Shown: positions 53,799 to 61,565 of the stretch, in pieces | How positions within the stretch are numbered: position 1 is the first letter of the stretch | Layout of the letters: every line of letters begins with the position of its first letter | Assembly: GCF_001553935.1 (NCBI RefSeq) | Contig: NZ_CP014232.1 | Location: 558,001 to 622,000 of the forward strand | Direction: 5' to 3' | Source: Actinomyces oris | GTDB taxonomy: Bacteria > Actinomycetota > Actinomycetes > Actinomycetales > Actinomycetaceae | DNA: 64,000 bases | Notes under the pieces: generated by a model | What the model was told of the DNA's origin: nothing | What the model saw: the letters and a program-made list of their open reading frames with translations, nothing else | Databases searched by the model: none | Translations under genes and position numbers: made by a program

Positions 53799-56278
53799 TG
53801 CCTTCGCTCCTCGATCTGCGGCGAACCATCTCCGCCCTCGTGGCCGTGGCCATGAGCGCCGCCCTCATCGCCTTCGCCTTCATCATCTCCGACTCCTTCC
53901 GCACTCAGACGCAGACCAGCGCACGGGTGTCCGTAGGCGACGCCGCTGTCGTCGTCCAGGATGGTCGTGGGGCCAAAAGCACTGAAAAAGCCCTGGACGA
54001 CTCCCTCCTCAACCGGGTCTCCGCCCTTGACGGCGTCGCCTCGGTCCGCGGCGCCCACTGGGACATGCTGGGGCTCGACCTGCCCAAGCAGCTGAGCCAC
54101 TCCGTCGGAGCCCAGATCGCCGCGCAGGACGTCCCGGCGCTTACCAAGTTCACCACCCTGAGCAGAGGCCGACTCCCCAAGACAACCGGCGAAGTCGCCA
54201 TCGACTCCATGCTCGCCGAGCAGCAAGGCCTGAGCGTCGGCGACACCATCCGGCTCACGTCCAAGATTGACGACGCCAAGGCCGTCCACTCGGCACCCAC
54301 AGTGGTCGGCATCATCTCCGCCGGGGCCGACAGCAGGGAGACCGACACCGACACCCTCTACGCCACCACCGAGCAGCTCCAGGCAATGGGCGCTCGTATG
54401 GACTACCGCAGCCTGCACGTGAAGGCGAAGCCGGGAACGGACGCAAGCGCACTCCTCACCAAGGTGTCTCAGACCGTTCACTCGGTCCAGCCCGCCGCAT
54501 CGGTTCAGAGCCGAGACGAGGCCATCGCTCAACGCGCCCAGGCGCAGACGGGCGGCACAACGATTGCGAGCATCATCAATCTCCTGGCCCCGGTCTGTGC
54601 GGTCGTCGCCATCATCGTCATCGCCACCACCTTCAGCACCCTGGTGGCGCGTCAGACACGCATGGTCGGACTCATGCGCTGCATCGGCACAACCCGCCGT
54701 CAGGTGATGCTCGCCGTCCTGCGCACCGGACTCATGACGGGTCTGGTCGGCTCCGTCCTGGGCGCGGCACTCGGGACCGGCCTCGGCGCCATCGCGGTGT
54801 CCTCGGGAACCTTCGCGGACCTCAAGGCGGATCAGCTCACCATCTCCCCAGTGTCGCTCGGGCTCACCGTCGCCCTGGGGACGCTAGTCACCCTCATCGC
54901 GGTCCTGCGCCCGGCCCGCAAGGCCACCCGCATCTCACCGCTCGTGGCGCTTACAGGACAGGTCACAAGCACCAAGCAGGCCGGACGCAGAAGGATGTGG
55001 GTCGCTGTCGCCGGAGTCATCATCGCTGTCATCGGTGCGGCCATCGTCGCCCTCGGCATTCAGGCCTCCGATATCTACATCACAGCATCTGGAAGCGCCG
55101 TCGTCGTCGTTGGGACCGTCCTCAGCCTTCCTCTGCTCGTCACCGCCATCATTGGCTTCATCGGCAAAGTCAGCGGGGACACTCGACTCCCGGTGCTGCA
55201 GCTGGCCACACGCAATCTGGCCCGCAACTCCGGACGCTCCGCCGCCACCGCCGCCACACTCTTCGTCTGCGTCCTGGTGGGGTCAGCGCTCTTCGTCGGC
55301 CTGTCCTCTCTGAACGCCTCCTTCGACGCCATCCTCGGCCACAGCTCACCCGTGGACGCCAGGATCTTCGGGGTCACGCCGCAGACCGATACCGCGCAGC
55401 TAACGAAGCAGGTCAAAGCAGTCGACGGCGTCAAGGACGTCACCTACGTTCCCACCCTCGACCTGACCCAGACCGTCGACGGAGAATCGGAGGACATCAG
55501 TGTCGACGTCATTGATACCGGCAGTATCGCGCCTATTGCACGGTCCACCAGCGGCTTGGAGGGCCTCGATGACAAGACCCTCATCGTGAGCGGCATCTAT
55601 AACATTCCGGACGGCTCCACAGTCACCCTAACCGGGGCAACCGGAAGTGTTGAGCTGACGGCTCGCGTCCAGGAGGGGTGGGGAGCTGTGGTCAGCCCGG
55701 CAGTGGCCCAGCGCCTCAATGGCGATACTCCCACCAACGCCACCGTGTGGGTGCGCTCCACCGGCAATTCCATGACATCCGATACCGAGCACGCCCTCAT
55801 TGCGGCCATCCGCGGTCAAGAAATGATGGTGAGCGGAAGCGCGTCAGCGAGCGAGCAGATGTCATCCCTCATCACGAGGATGGCCCTCATCGTCTGCCTG
55901 GTTCTGGGCGCAGCCCTGGTCATCGCCTTGTCCGGGCTGGCCAACACCACGGACGTCTCGGTACTGGAGCGCATTCGGGAAATCGGGGTTCTACGCGCCA
56001 CCGGCAGCCCTCGCTCGGAGATCAGGAACCTCATCGTGACCGAGGGGGTCCTCGTGGCGACCGTGGGTGGGGGCCTGGGACTCCTCGTGGGGACGGCGCT
56101 GGGCGTTTCCGAAACGCTCGCGATGGCCAAGTCCGCCGAAGGCATGACGGTGCACGTCCCCTACTTCGCACTGATCGGCATGTTCGCCGTGACGCTGGCC
56201 GTGGGCCTGGCGGCCTCGCTACGCCCGGCCGGCCGGGCCGCCTCGGTGCCGCCGGTCAGGGCCCTGTCCGAGGAGTGA
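53798..56278 (+). CDS. FtsX/MacB-like ABC transporter permease 2
   Basis: The 826-residue paralogue of permease 1 has the same layout, MPSLLDLRRTISALVAVAMS at the start, RQTRMVGLMRCIGTTRRQVM in the first FtsX block and LERIREIGVLRATGSPRSEIRNL in the last. It is co-translated with the ATPase. The two permeases share the ends of the protein strongly, while the extracytoplasmic domains differ, suggesting different ligands. It is convergent with the response regulator gene. Confidence 0.88.
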   Translation: MPSLLDLRRTISALVAVAMSAALIAFAFIISDSFRTQTQTSARVSVGDAAVVVQDGRGAKSTEKALDDSLLNRVSALDGVASVRGAHWDMLGLDLPKQLSHSVGAQIAAQDVPALTKFTTLSRGRLPKTTGEVAIDSMLAEQQGLSVGDTIRLTSKIDDAKAVHSAPTVVGIISAGADSRETDTDTLYATTEQLQAMGARMDYRSLHVKAKPGTDASALLTKVSQTVHSVQPAASVQSRDEAIAQRAQAQTGGTTIASIINLLAPVCAVVAIIVIATTFSTLVARQTRMVGLMRCIGTTRRQVMLAVLRTGLMTGLVGSVLGAALGTGLGAIAVSSGTFADLKADQLTISPVSLGLTVALGTLVTLIAVLRPARKATRISPLVALTGQVTSTKQAGRRRMWVAVAGVIIAVIGAAIVALGIQASDIYITASGSAVVVVGTVLSLPLLVTAIIGFIGKVSGDTRLPVLQLATRNLARNSGRSAATAATLFVCVLVGSALFVGLSSLNASFDAILGHSSPVDARIFGVTPQTDTAQLTKQVKAVDGVKDVTYVPTLDLTQTVDGESEDISVDVIDTGSIAPIARSTSGLEGLDDKTLIVSGIYNIPDGSTVTLTGATGSVELTARVQEGWGAVVSPAVAQRLNGDTPTNATVWVRSTGNSMTSDTEHALIAAIRGQEMMVSGSASASEQMSSLITRMALIVCLVLGAALVIALSGLANTTDVSVLERIREIGVLRATGSPRSEIRNLIVTEGVLVATVGGGLGLLVGTALGVSETLAMAKSAEGMTVHVPYFALIGMFAVTLAVGLAASLRPAGRAASVPPVRALSEE

Positions 56279-56322
56279 GGAGACCGGCGGTGAGGGCTGC
56301 TCCAGTGACCGGGACGGCGGAC

Positions 56323-56997
56323 TCAGGCCCCCTGGGTCTTGTGGACGGCGACGACGAGCTTGAGTCGGGACGGGACGTCGTACTTCTTCATGAGGTGGGA
56401 GACGTGGGTCTTGACCGTGGACTCGGCGACGACGAGTTGCTCGGCGATCTCGGCATTGGAGTAGCCCTCGCACAGGAGGGTGAGGACCGCCTGCTCGGCC
56501 TCGGTGACGTCGGGGGCCTGGGCCGTCTGCGGGGAGCGCAGGTGGCGGGTAACGAGCCGGGAGGTGGCGGCCGGGGAGATCGTGGTCCCGCCCGCGCTGG
56601 CGGCAATGACGGCGCGGATGATCTCCTCGGGCGAGGCGTCCTTGAGCAGGAAGCCGTTGGCGTGCTGGGCCAGCGCGGCCACCATCGCCTCGTCGTCGTC
56701 GAAGGAGGTCAGCACGACGACGGCCGTGCGGGGCCACTGACGGCGCACCCGGGTGAGCAGCTCCAGGCCGTCCATCTCGGGCATGCGCACGTCGGTGAGC
56801 AGGACGTCCACGCGGATCTTGTGGAGGAAGGCCAGGGCGTCGGCGGCGCGGGAGAAGGTGCTGGTCACCTCGATGCGCTCGTCGGAGCTGAGGTAGGCCC
56901 GCAGTGCCTGCAGGACGAAGGGGTCGTCATCGACGATGGCGACGCGCAGGACCTGCGAGGGAGCAGCCGGAGCATCAGTCACGTTGGGAACCGTCAT
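56323..56997 (-). CDS. LuxR/NarL-family response regulator
   Basis: The 224-residue regulator has a receiver domain (VAIVDDDPFVLQALRAYL; phosphoacceptor Asp about 69 in LLTDVRMPEMDG; Lys in FLLKDAS) and a C-terminal LuxR helix-turn-helix (VTEAEQAVLTLLCEGYSNAEIAEQLVVAESTVKTHV). It is divergent from the first kinase gene with only 44 bases between start codons. It probably controls the neighbouring permease and ATPase promoters, which share a motif. The start follows a TAATAT box by 6 bases, so the message is probably leaderless. Confidence 0.9.
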   Translation of the reverse strand: MTVPNVTDAPAAPSQVLRVAIVDDDPFVLQALRAYLSSDERIEVTSTFSRAADALAFLHKIRVDVLLTDVRMPEMDGLELLTRVRRQWPRTAVVVLTSFDDDEAMVAALAQHANGFLLKDASPEEIIRAVIAASAGGTTISPAATSRLVTRHLRSPQTAQAPDVTEAEQAVLTLLCEGYSNAEIAEQLVVAESTVKTHVSHLMKKYDVPSRLKLVVAVHKTQGA

Positions 56998-57041
56998 GGA
57001 GGGATATTATCCGGATCAGTTCAGGGGAAGGTGGTGAGACG
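56998..57041. promoter_or_regulatory. Compact divergent promoter of response regulator and kinase
   Basis: The 44-base gap holds GGATATTATCC (57002-57012), a palindrome with a one-base centre. On the minus strand TAATAT ends 6 bases before the regulator ATG, consistent with a leaderless transcript. The kinase side has GAAGGTGG before GTG. Confidence 0.6.
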
Positions 57042-58262
57042 GTGTCGGCTGTTGCGGCGAATCTGATGCAGCCCACGCGGTACACGACGTGGCGGCCGAC
57101 CTGGCGGCTGCACCTGGCGCACGCCTCCCTGGCCGCGCTGATTACTCTGTTCTCGATCGCGACGACCTGGCCAATGTCCTCCATCGCGGTCCTCTCCGAG
57201 ATCATCGGGGGGCTGGCGCTGGCGCTGAGTAGCCGCTTCCCGTGGCCCGGGGCCCTGCTGGGCAGCGCGTCGGCGTGGACCGCCACCGTGGTGCTGACCG
57301 ACGTTCCCTTCTCTCCGGGCATCATCCCTTGGCTGTGCACGGCGATCCTCGTGGCCCGCGGCTTCTCGCGTATGCCCGCCTACAGCCTGGTGGTCTTCTC
57401 GCTGGTGATCCTCATCGCCGATATCCAGTGGAACGGAGCGAGCCCGCCCTGGTTCACGCTGCTGCAGGTCTCGCTCTTTATCGGGGGCGGGGCCATCACT
57501 GTGGCCGAGCTCATCCGCAGCCCGCGCGACCAGGCCGAGCGCTCCTTGCACACCTACCGCGAGAGCATGGAGCGCCAGCGTCTCCTGGTGGTCACTGAAC
57601 TGCATGACACGGTGGTGCGGGACCTGACGCACGCGGTCATGACGGCCGAGCAGGCCCGACTCGCGCATCCCCAGGACGCGGCGCTGGCGCCCGAGCTGGA
57701 CGCGATGACGGTGGCGGTGCGCGCGGCGGTGGAGCAGATGCGGCACGCGCTGCGCGCCATGAGTGACATCCGCGGGGGCGAGCGACTGGATATCGAGGCG
57801 ACCTCCGCGCCGCGCCCACTGGAGGCGGTCATCTCCGATGCCGCGGCCATCCTGGGACAGCGGGGGGCGCACCTGGAGGTCGAGGGCCTGGAGCTGCTCG
57901 GGATCCCCGTGATTCCGCCGGGCGTGCGCCTCCAGCTGCTGCGGGTGCTGGGCGAACTGGTGTCGAACATGTCCAAGTACACGGCTCCGCAGGGGCGGGC
58001 GAGGCTGGTCATCGAGTCCGACGGGCGATCCCTGGAGGCGATGGCAAGTAATGACGTCGGCCTCCCGGGGCAGGTCGGTGGCGTGTGGGCGGGCGGCGGC
58101 GCGCCGGGTAGTGGCGTACCGGGCTATGACGCCTTCTCCTCGGGCCTGGGCCTGGAGGGGGCGCGGCGCCGCGTGGAGGCCCTGGGCGGCAGCCTGAGCG
58201 TGAGCCAGGGCGAGGGCCGCTGGACCACGGTCTTCAGCGTCCCCTTCCAGGCGGTCTCCTGA
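57042..58262 (+). CDS. Sensor histidine kinase, NarL-type (HisKA_3), kinase 1
   Basis: A 406-residue membrane kinase: about five to six N-terminal helices (residues 25-155) with almost no external loop, then a HisKA_3 dimerisation domain with phosphoacceptor His about 188 in VVTELHDTVVRDLTHAV, and a HATPase domain with GELVSNMSKY (N box) and GLGLEGARRRVEALGGSL. It likely senses through the membrane, possibly via the adjacent permeases, and phosphorylates the divergent regulator. GTG 57042 has a good ribosome site; ATG 57066 is an alternative. Confidence 0.88.
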   Translation: MSAVAANLMQPTRYTTWRPTWRLHLAHASLAALITLFSIATTWPMSSIAVLSEIIGGLALALSSRFPWPGALLGSASAWTATVVLTDVPFSPGIIPWLCTAILVARGFSRMPAYSLVVFSLVILIADIQWNGASPPWFTLLQVSLFIGGGAITVAELIRSPRDQAERSLHTYRESMERQRLLVVTELHDTVVRDLTHAVMTAEQARLAHPQDAALAPELDAMTVAVRAAVEQMRHALRAMSDIRGGERLDIEATSAPRPLEAVISDAAAILGQRGAHLEVEGLELLGIPVIPPGVRLQLLRVLGELVSNMSKYTAPQGRARLVIESDGRSLEAMASNDVGLPGQVGGVWAGGGAPGSGVPGYDAFSSGLGLEGARRRVEALGGSLSVSQGEGRWTTVFSVPFQAVS

Positions 58263-58567
58263 CAGGCCCGCCACCATGGCCTGACACAAGACCCTGCCGG
58301 CGCCTCAGCCCGGACACACGACCTGCCCCGCACGGCGGCCCGGGCATAAGGCCCTTCACGACTCCGTGGCCCGGATATGTCGTATGAGGTTGCGTAACCG
58401 GCGCTTGCATCCTGCCACCTGAGATGGCACCGATTGAGCCCAGCACGACACGACCAGCCGTCGGCACCGTCAACACCGTCGACGGCATGCCTCCTCCATC
58501 ATCCATCCGGTAGCCCTCCGTCTCAGAACCCATCTCCCAACATCCCGGCAACACGAGAGTGGTCAAC
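58263..58567. other. Gap between the two kinase genes
   Basis: This 305-base gap holds no gene I can support. It contains GC-rich words ending in a less GC-rich tract just before kinase 2, and probably a promoter for that gene. No clear boxes. Confidence 0.45.
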
Positions 58568-59728
58568 ATGCCTTTTCCCGCCTTCGACACTCAGACATCC
58601 TTCACATGGCACCCCACGCAACGCACTCACCTGCTCCATGCAGGAGTTGCCATCTTCCTCCTAGCCACCTCAGCGGCATTGGGAGTCCCTCATACTCCTT
58701 CCGCCTTCCTGGTCACCGCCATGAGCCTGGCCTGCCTGCCCCTGGCATCCCGGCTTCCCGCCGCAGGAGCAGCCGCAAGCCTGGCCATCGCCTGGTTCGC
58801 CGCCAACTCCCCTTACGATCTTGGCGGCATTGCCGTGGCACTGCCGTGGGGGCTTTGCATCATGCTCCTGGGCCGGGGCCTCCGACGCGACATGATCTAC
58901 CCCCTCGCGTTCGCAACGACGTTGTCACACCTCTCAGCAACACCAACGTGGTATTTAGGACTGATCCAAACAGCGACTATTGGCGTTCCTTGTGTGGTGA
59001 TCGGTGAGGTCGTCCGCCATCACCGCCTCCAGGCCAACGTCGCCGAGCAGGAGCGCCGGCGCAAGCTCGACCAGCAACGACGCCTGGTCGTTTCCGAGCT
59101 CCACGACACCGTTGTACGCGACCTCAGCCACGCCGTCATGATCGCCGAGCAAGCCCGCCTGGCCGACCCCCACAACGCCCGCCTCAACCAAGAACTCGCA
59201 GCCATCATCACCCCCGTACGCACCGCTGTCGAACAGCTACGACGCAGCCTCAAAGCCATGAGCGCCGCCGAAGGAGACGACTCCCTCCTCCTCTTGGCCG
59301 CCTCACCCCCACCGCCCCTGACTGACACCATCCGCGCCGTCCGGGAAACCCTCGCGCACCGAGACGCCCACCTGACTACCCACGGCACCGACCTGCTCGA
59401 CAACCCCAGCATCGGCCCTGGCGTCCGCCAACAGCTCGTACGCATCATCGCCGAGCTCATCAACAACGCCGCCAAATACACTCCTCCCTCCAGCACCGCC
59501 ACCCTCACCATCGAGACCGACGACAACACCCTCGAGTGCATGTGCACCAACCCCATCGACCCCGGTCGGCCCGCCAGCACCGCCACCTCATCCCAGCTCG
59601 GTCTCTTCCAAGCCCAGCAACGCATCGAATCCCTGGGCGGCTCCCTCCACACGACCCACACCATCGACCGCTGGACCACTATCTTCACCATCCCCCTCCA
59701 ACCCATATCCCCAATGCCCACCGACTGA
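58568..59728 (+). CDS. Sensor histidine kinase, NarL-type (HisKA_3), kinase 2
   Basis: A 386-residue kinase similar to kinase 1: about five membrane helices (20-145), phosphoacceptor His about 179 in VVSELHDTVVRDLSHAV, and a HATPase domain with IAELINNAAKYTPP and QLGLFQAQQRIESLGGSL. The conserved core is close to kinase 1 but the membrane part is unrelated. Codon use is shifted, with more C-ending AAC/ACC and fewer G endings. No response regulator of its own lies next to it, so both kinases may feed the one regulator. GTG at 58559 is an alternative start. Confidence 0.86.
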   Translation: MPFPAFDTQTSFTWHPTQRTHLLHAGVAIFLLATSAALGVPHTPSAFLVTAMSLACLPLASRLPAAGAAASLAIAWFAANSPYDLGGIAVALPWGLCIMLLGRGLRRDMIYPLAFATTLSHLSATPTWYLGLIQTATIGVPCVVIGEVVRHHRLQANVAEQERRRKLDQQRRLVVSELHDTVVRDLSHAVMIAEQARLADPHNARLNQELAAIITPVRTAVEQLRRSLKAMSAAEGDDSLLLLAASPPPPLTDTIRAVRETLAHRDAHLTTHGTDLLDNPSIGPGVRQQLVRIIAELINNAAKYTPPSSTATLTIETDDNTLECMCTNPIDPGRPASTATSSQLGLFQAQQRIESLGGSLHTTHTIDRWTTIFTIPLQPISPMPTD

Positions 59729-59729
59729 G

Positions 59730-59877
59730 GCACCGGCGGGGACACTCCGCGCGGCCGGGTGCCAACCACTCCAGCCGGGGACATGTCACGCGTTCGGGGA
59801 CAGCCGTCCTGTACCCGAACGCGTGGAACTGCACCCGTCGATGTCGAATGTCCCCGGCCGAGAGAGCCTTCTGCCCG
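59730..59877 (+). repeat. Interspersed repeat, copy B (plus orientation)
   Basis: This is the same element as the minus strand of 5378-5530. GGCCGGGTGC, CTCCAGCC, GTTCGGGGACAG and TCGAATGTCCCCGGCCG occur in the same order. The two copies lie 54 kb apart, each just downstream of a gene. Confidence 0.6.
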
Positions 59878-59936
59878 CGCCACGCACCTCAGAGGCCCGT
59901 CCGGCCAGTCCGCCCTCGGAGGAAGTGAGCGGGATC

Positions 59937-60058
59937 GTGTCCACATCGGATACAAAGGCTCGGGCCAGCCCCACACTGACGAAAGAAAACCGCATGATTC
60001 CGCGGTTCACATGGACGGCCAAGGAGCGCTGGCGGTCCTTTGTCACCGATTTGGACAT
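59937..60058. repeat. 122-bp palindromic interspersed element, copy 2
   Basis: Ends 59937-59958 and 60037-60058 pair at 18 of 22 positions (GTGTCCACATCGG and its partner). The central GAAAGAAAACCGCATGATT segment with its GCGGTT hairpin is shared with copy 1 at 32866-32987. Both copies are exactly 122 bp although the filler sequence between the arms and core has diverged. Confidence 0.85.
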
Positions 60059-60087
60059 TCTGGCCCGCGATCGCCGCCGGCGCGTTA

Positions 60088-60411
60088 TCAGTGTGCGCTG
60101 CCGAGCTCGACGAGGAGTACCCCGGCCATGATGAGCGCTATGCCGGCCACCATGGTGCGGGTCAGCGGCTCACCGAAGAGGAGTCTGGAAGCGATTGCTG
60201 TGACGGCCACTCCCCCGGCCGACCAGATCCCGTATGCGACACCGAGCGCCATCCCCTCCTTGAGGGCCAGGGTCAACAGGGCGAAGGCCCCCAGGTAGCC
60301 GGCCATGACGAGGCCGTACCATCGCAGTCCTCTGCCGTCGGAGGCGAGCTTGAGCGAGAGTGTGCCGGTGGTCTCGGAGGCGATAGCCGCCACCAGGTAG
60401 AGCCCGCTCAT
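60088..60411 (-). CDS. Small multidrug resistance (SMR) family protein, subunit 1
   Basis: The 107-residue protein has four helices and the SMR layout: the conserved Glu in the first helix (AIASETTGTLSLKLA), GYLGAFALLTLALKEGMALGVAYGIWSAGGV, and a C-terminal GIALIMAGVLLVEL helix. Such proteins export lipophilic cations or guanidinium-like compounds in exchange for protons. Its ATG overlaps the stop of the partner gene (ATGA), so the two make a paired SMR (EbrAB or YkkCD type). Confidence 0.88.
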   Translation of the reverse strand: MSGLYLVAAIASETTGTLSLKLASDGRGLRWYGLVMAGYLGAFALLTLALKEGMALGVAYGIWSAGGVAVTAIASRLLFGEPLTRTMVAGIALIMAGVLLVELGSAH

Positions 60412-60761
60412 GACGCCTCGCCCTCCTTGTCCTGCGTGCCTGCTCGCTGCGCCCCGACCTCGACGAGGAGCACCCCGGCCATGATGAGCGCGATGCCGAG
60501 GGCGACGAGCACCGTGATCGGCTCGCCGAAGACGAGCATGGACAGCACGGCGGTCAGCGCCACGCCCAGGGCGCCCCAGAGTCCGTAGGCGACACCGAGC
60601 GGCATGCCGGCCTTGAGCGTCAGCGACAGGAGGATGAAGGCCAGCGCGTACCCGATCCCAACCATGACGTAGAAGCCCGGCTGGTTGAGGGCCTGGCGCA
60701 GGGCGAGGGTCGCCGACACCTCGGAGATGATGGCGCCTCCGAGCGCCGGCCAGGCGCACAC
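60408..60761 (-). CDS. Small multidrug resistance (SMR) family protein, subunit 2
   Basis: The partner subunit is 117 residues with the first-helix Glu in GGAIISEVSATLALRQAL and a C-terminal GIALIMAGVLLVEV helix, plus a 10-residue hydrophilic tail. GTG at 60761 is the most plausible start because the helix begins there; the ribosome site is weak and an upstream frame overlaps the YvaD-like gene. Together with subunit 1 it should form a heterodimer. Confidence 0.82.
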   Translation of the reverse strand: MCAWPALGGAIISEVSATLALRQALNQPGFYVMVGIGYALAFILLSLTLKAGMPLGVAYGLWGALGVALTAVLSMLVFGEPITVLVALGIALIMAGVLLVEVGAQRAGTQDKEGEAS

Positions 60762-60877
60762 GCCGTGGCCCGGCGCCCCCGGGCACTCCTTCCGCGCACC
60801 AAGCACCGTCCGGCCGGTGGGAGCGCCCGGGCGGCATGCGTTCCCCCACGTGGACGGGCAGAGCACGTCCCTGACCG

Positions 60878-61288
60878 TCACGCCCGGTTCTCCGCGGTCT
60901 CGAGCCGCCGGCAGACCATGGAGCCGAAGGCGAGCGCCGGGACGATCATGAGCACGGCGTTGGGCCCCCACCACAGCGGGTCGAAGTCACGGTAGAAGGA
61001 CCAGAAGGAGATCGCCATGAACCCGGCGCAGAAGGTGAGCATGAGCCCAACCGTCAGCACCAGGTCCCCGATCCTGCTGCCCACCCGCGTCAGGTGGGCG
61101 CCGAGGAAGACGGTCAGTGCGGCGGCCACGTCGAGCGGGAAGAAGGACCAGTTCCAGGCCTGGATGACCTGGTTGGAGTAGTCCTTGAAACGCAGGTGCT
61201 CGGGAATGAGATTGAGGAAGACGGCCGCCCAGTAAAGCAGCAGCCCGGCATCGACGGCCACCAGCAGCCTCTTGTACGTGGGACTCAT
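60878..61288 (-). CDS. YvaD-like membrane protein (DUF5360)
   Basis: The 136-residue protein has four membrane helices: LLVAVDAGLLLYWAAVFLNL, FFPLDVAAALTVFLGAHL, GDLVLTVGLMLTFCAGFMA and WGPNAVLMIVPALAFGSMV. It resembles Bacillus YvaD, encoded beside the SMR protein gene yvaE. The same pairing with SMR genes here supports a functional link, though the role is unknown. ATG at 61288. Confidence 0.72.
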   Translation of the reverse strand: MSPTYKRLLVAVDAGLLLYWAAVFLNLIPEHLRFKDYSNQVIQAWNWSFFPLDVAAALTVFLGAHLTRVGSRIGDLVLTVGLMLTFCAGFMAISFWSFYRDFDPLWWGPNAVLMIVPALAFGSMVCRRLETAENRA

Positions 61289-61313
61289 CGCCCCACTATT
61301 TCACCGGTCCTCC

Positions 61314-61496
61314 CCGGTGTCGAGGCCCGACCAGACCTCAGGACCACCGGCCCAGGACCAGGCTCATGGCCTCGGAGCGGGTGGCGGCGTTGCGCATGAT
61401 GCCGCGCACGGCGGAGGTGACCGTGTTGGAGCCGGGCTTGCGCACGCCCCGCATCGACATACACAAGTGCTCGGCCTCAACGACCACCAGCACCCC
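61314..61496 (-). repeat. 183-bp direct repeat of the folE 3' end, copy 1
   Basis: This segment matches 62823-63005 base for base except at six positions (61346, 61466, 61479, 61482, 61488, 61494), with a constant offset of 1509. It flanks the left side of the AAA ATPase gene. The other copy is the true end of folE. Confidence 0.92.
61338..61496 (-). pseudogene. folE: Remnant of the 3' end of folE
   Basis: Reading leftward it encodes about the last 52 residues of GTP cyclohydrolase I ([24 protein letters not shown] to the stop at 61338). Five of the six differences from the intact gene are silent; one changes an Arg near the end to Trp. That pattern indicates a separately evolved allele rather than a neutral duplicate. 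There is no start, so it is non-functional. Confidence 0.9.
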
Positions 61497-61516
61497 CGGC
61501 GGCCTACGCCCAACCC

Positions 61517-61541
61517 AACTTTATTAGAACTAGATAAAGTT
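61517..61541 (+). promoter_or_regulatory. Promoter-proximal inverted repeat of the AAA ATPase gene
   Basis: AACTTTAT-9-ATAAAGTT is a perfect inverted repeat in an AT-rich tract ending 24 bases before the gene. It stands out from the GC-rich surroundings and is a candidate operator or promoter. Confidence 0.6.
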
Positions 61542-61565
61542 AAGTAAAGATCCTAAGATGACCAC

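Larger units (their letters stand above)
59729..60087. other. Repeat-filled gap between kinase 2 and SMR genes
   Basis: This 359-base convergent gap is largely two interspersed repeats: copy B of the GGGGACA element (59730-59877) and the second 122-bp palindromic element (59937-60058). No gene. Confidence 0.65.

Noticed and set aside
56904..57041. Extended N-terminus for kinase 1
   Set aside because: It would run inside the response regulator gene on the opposite strand and adds no conserved sequence.
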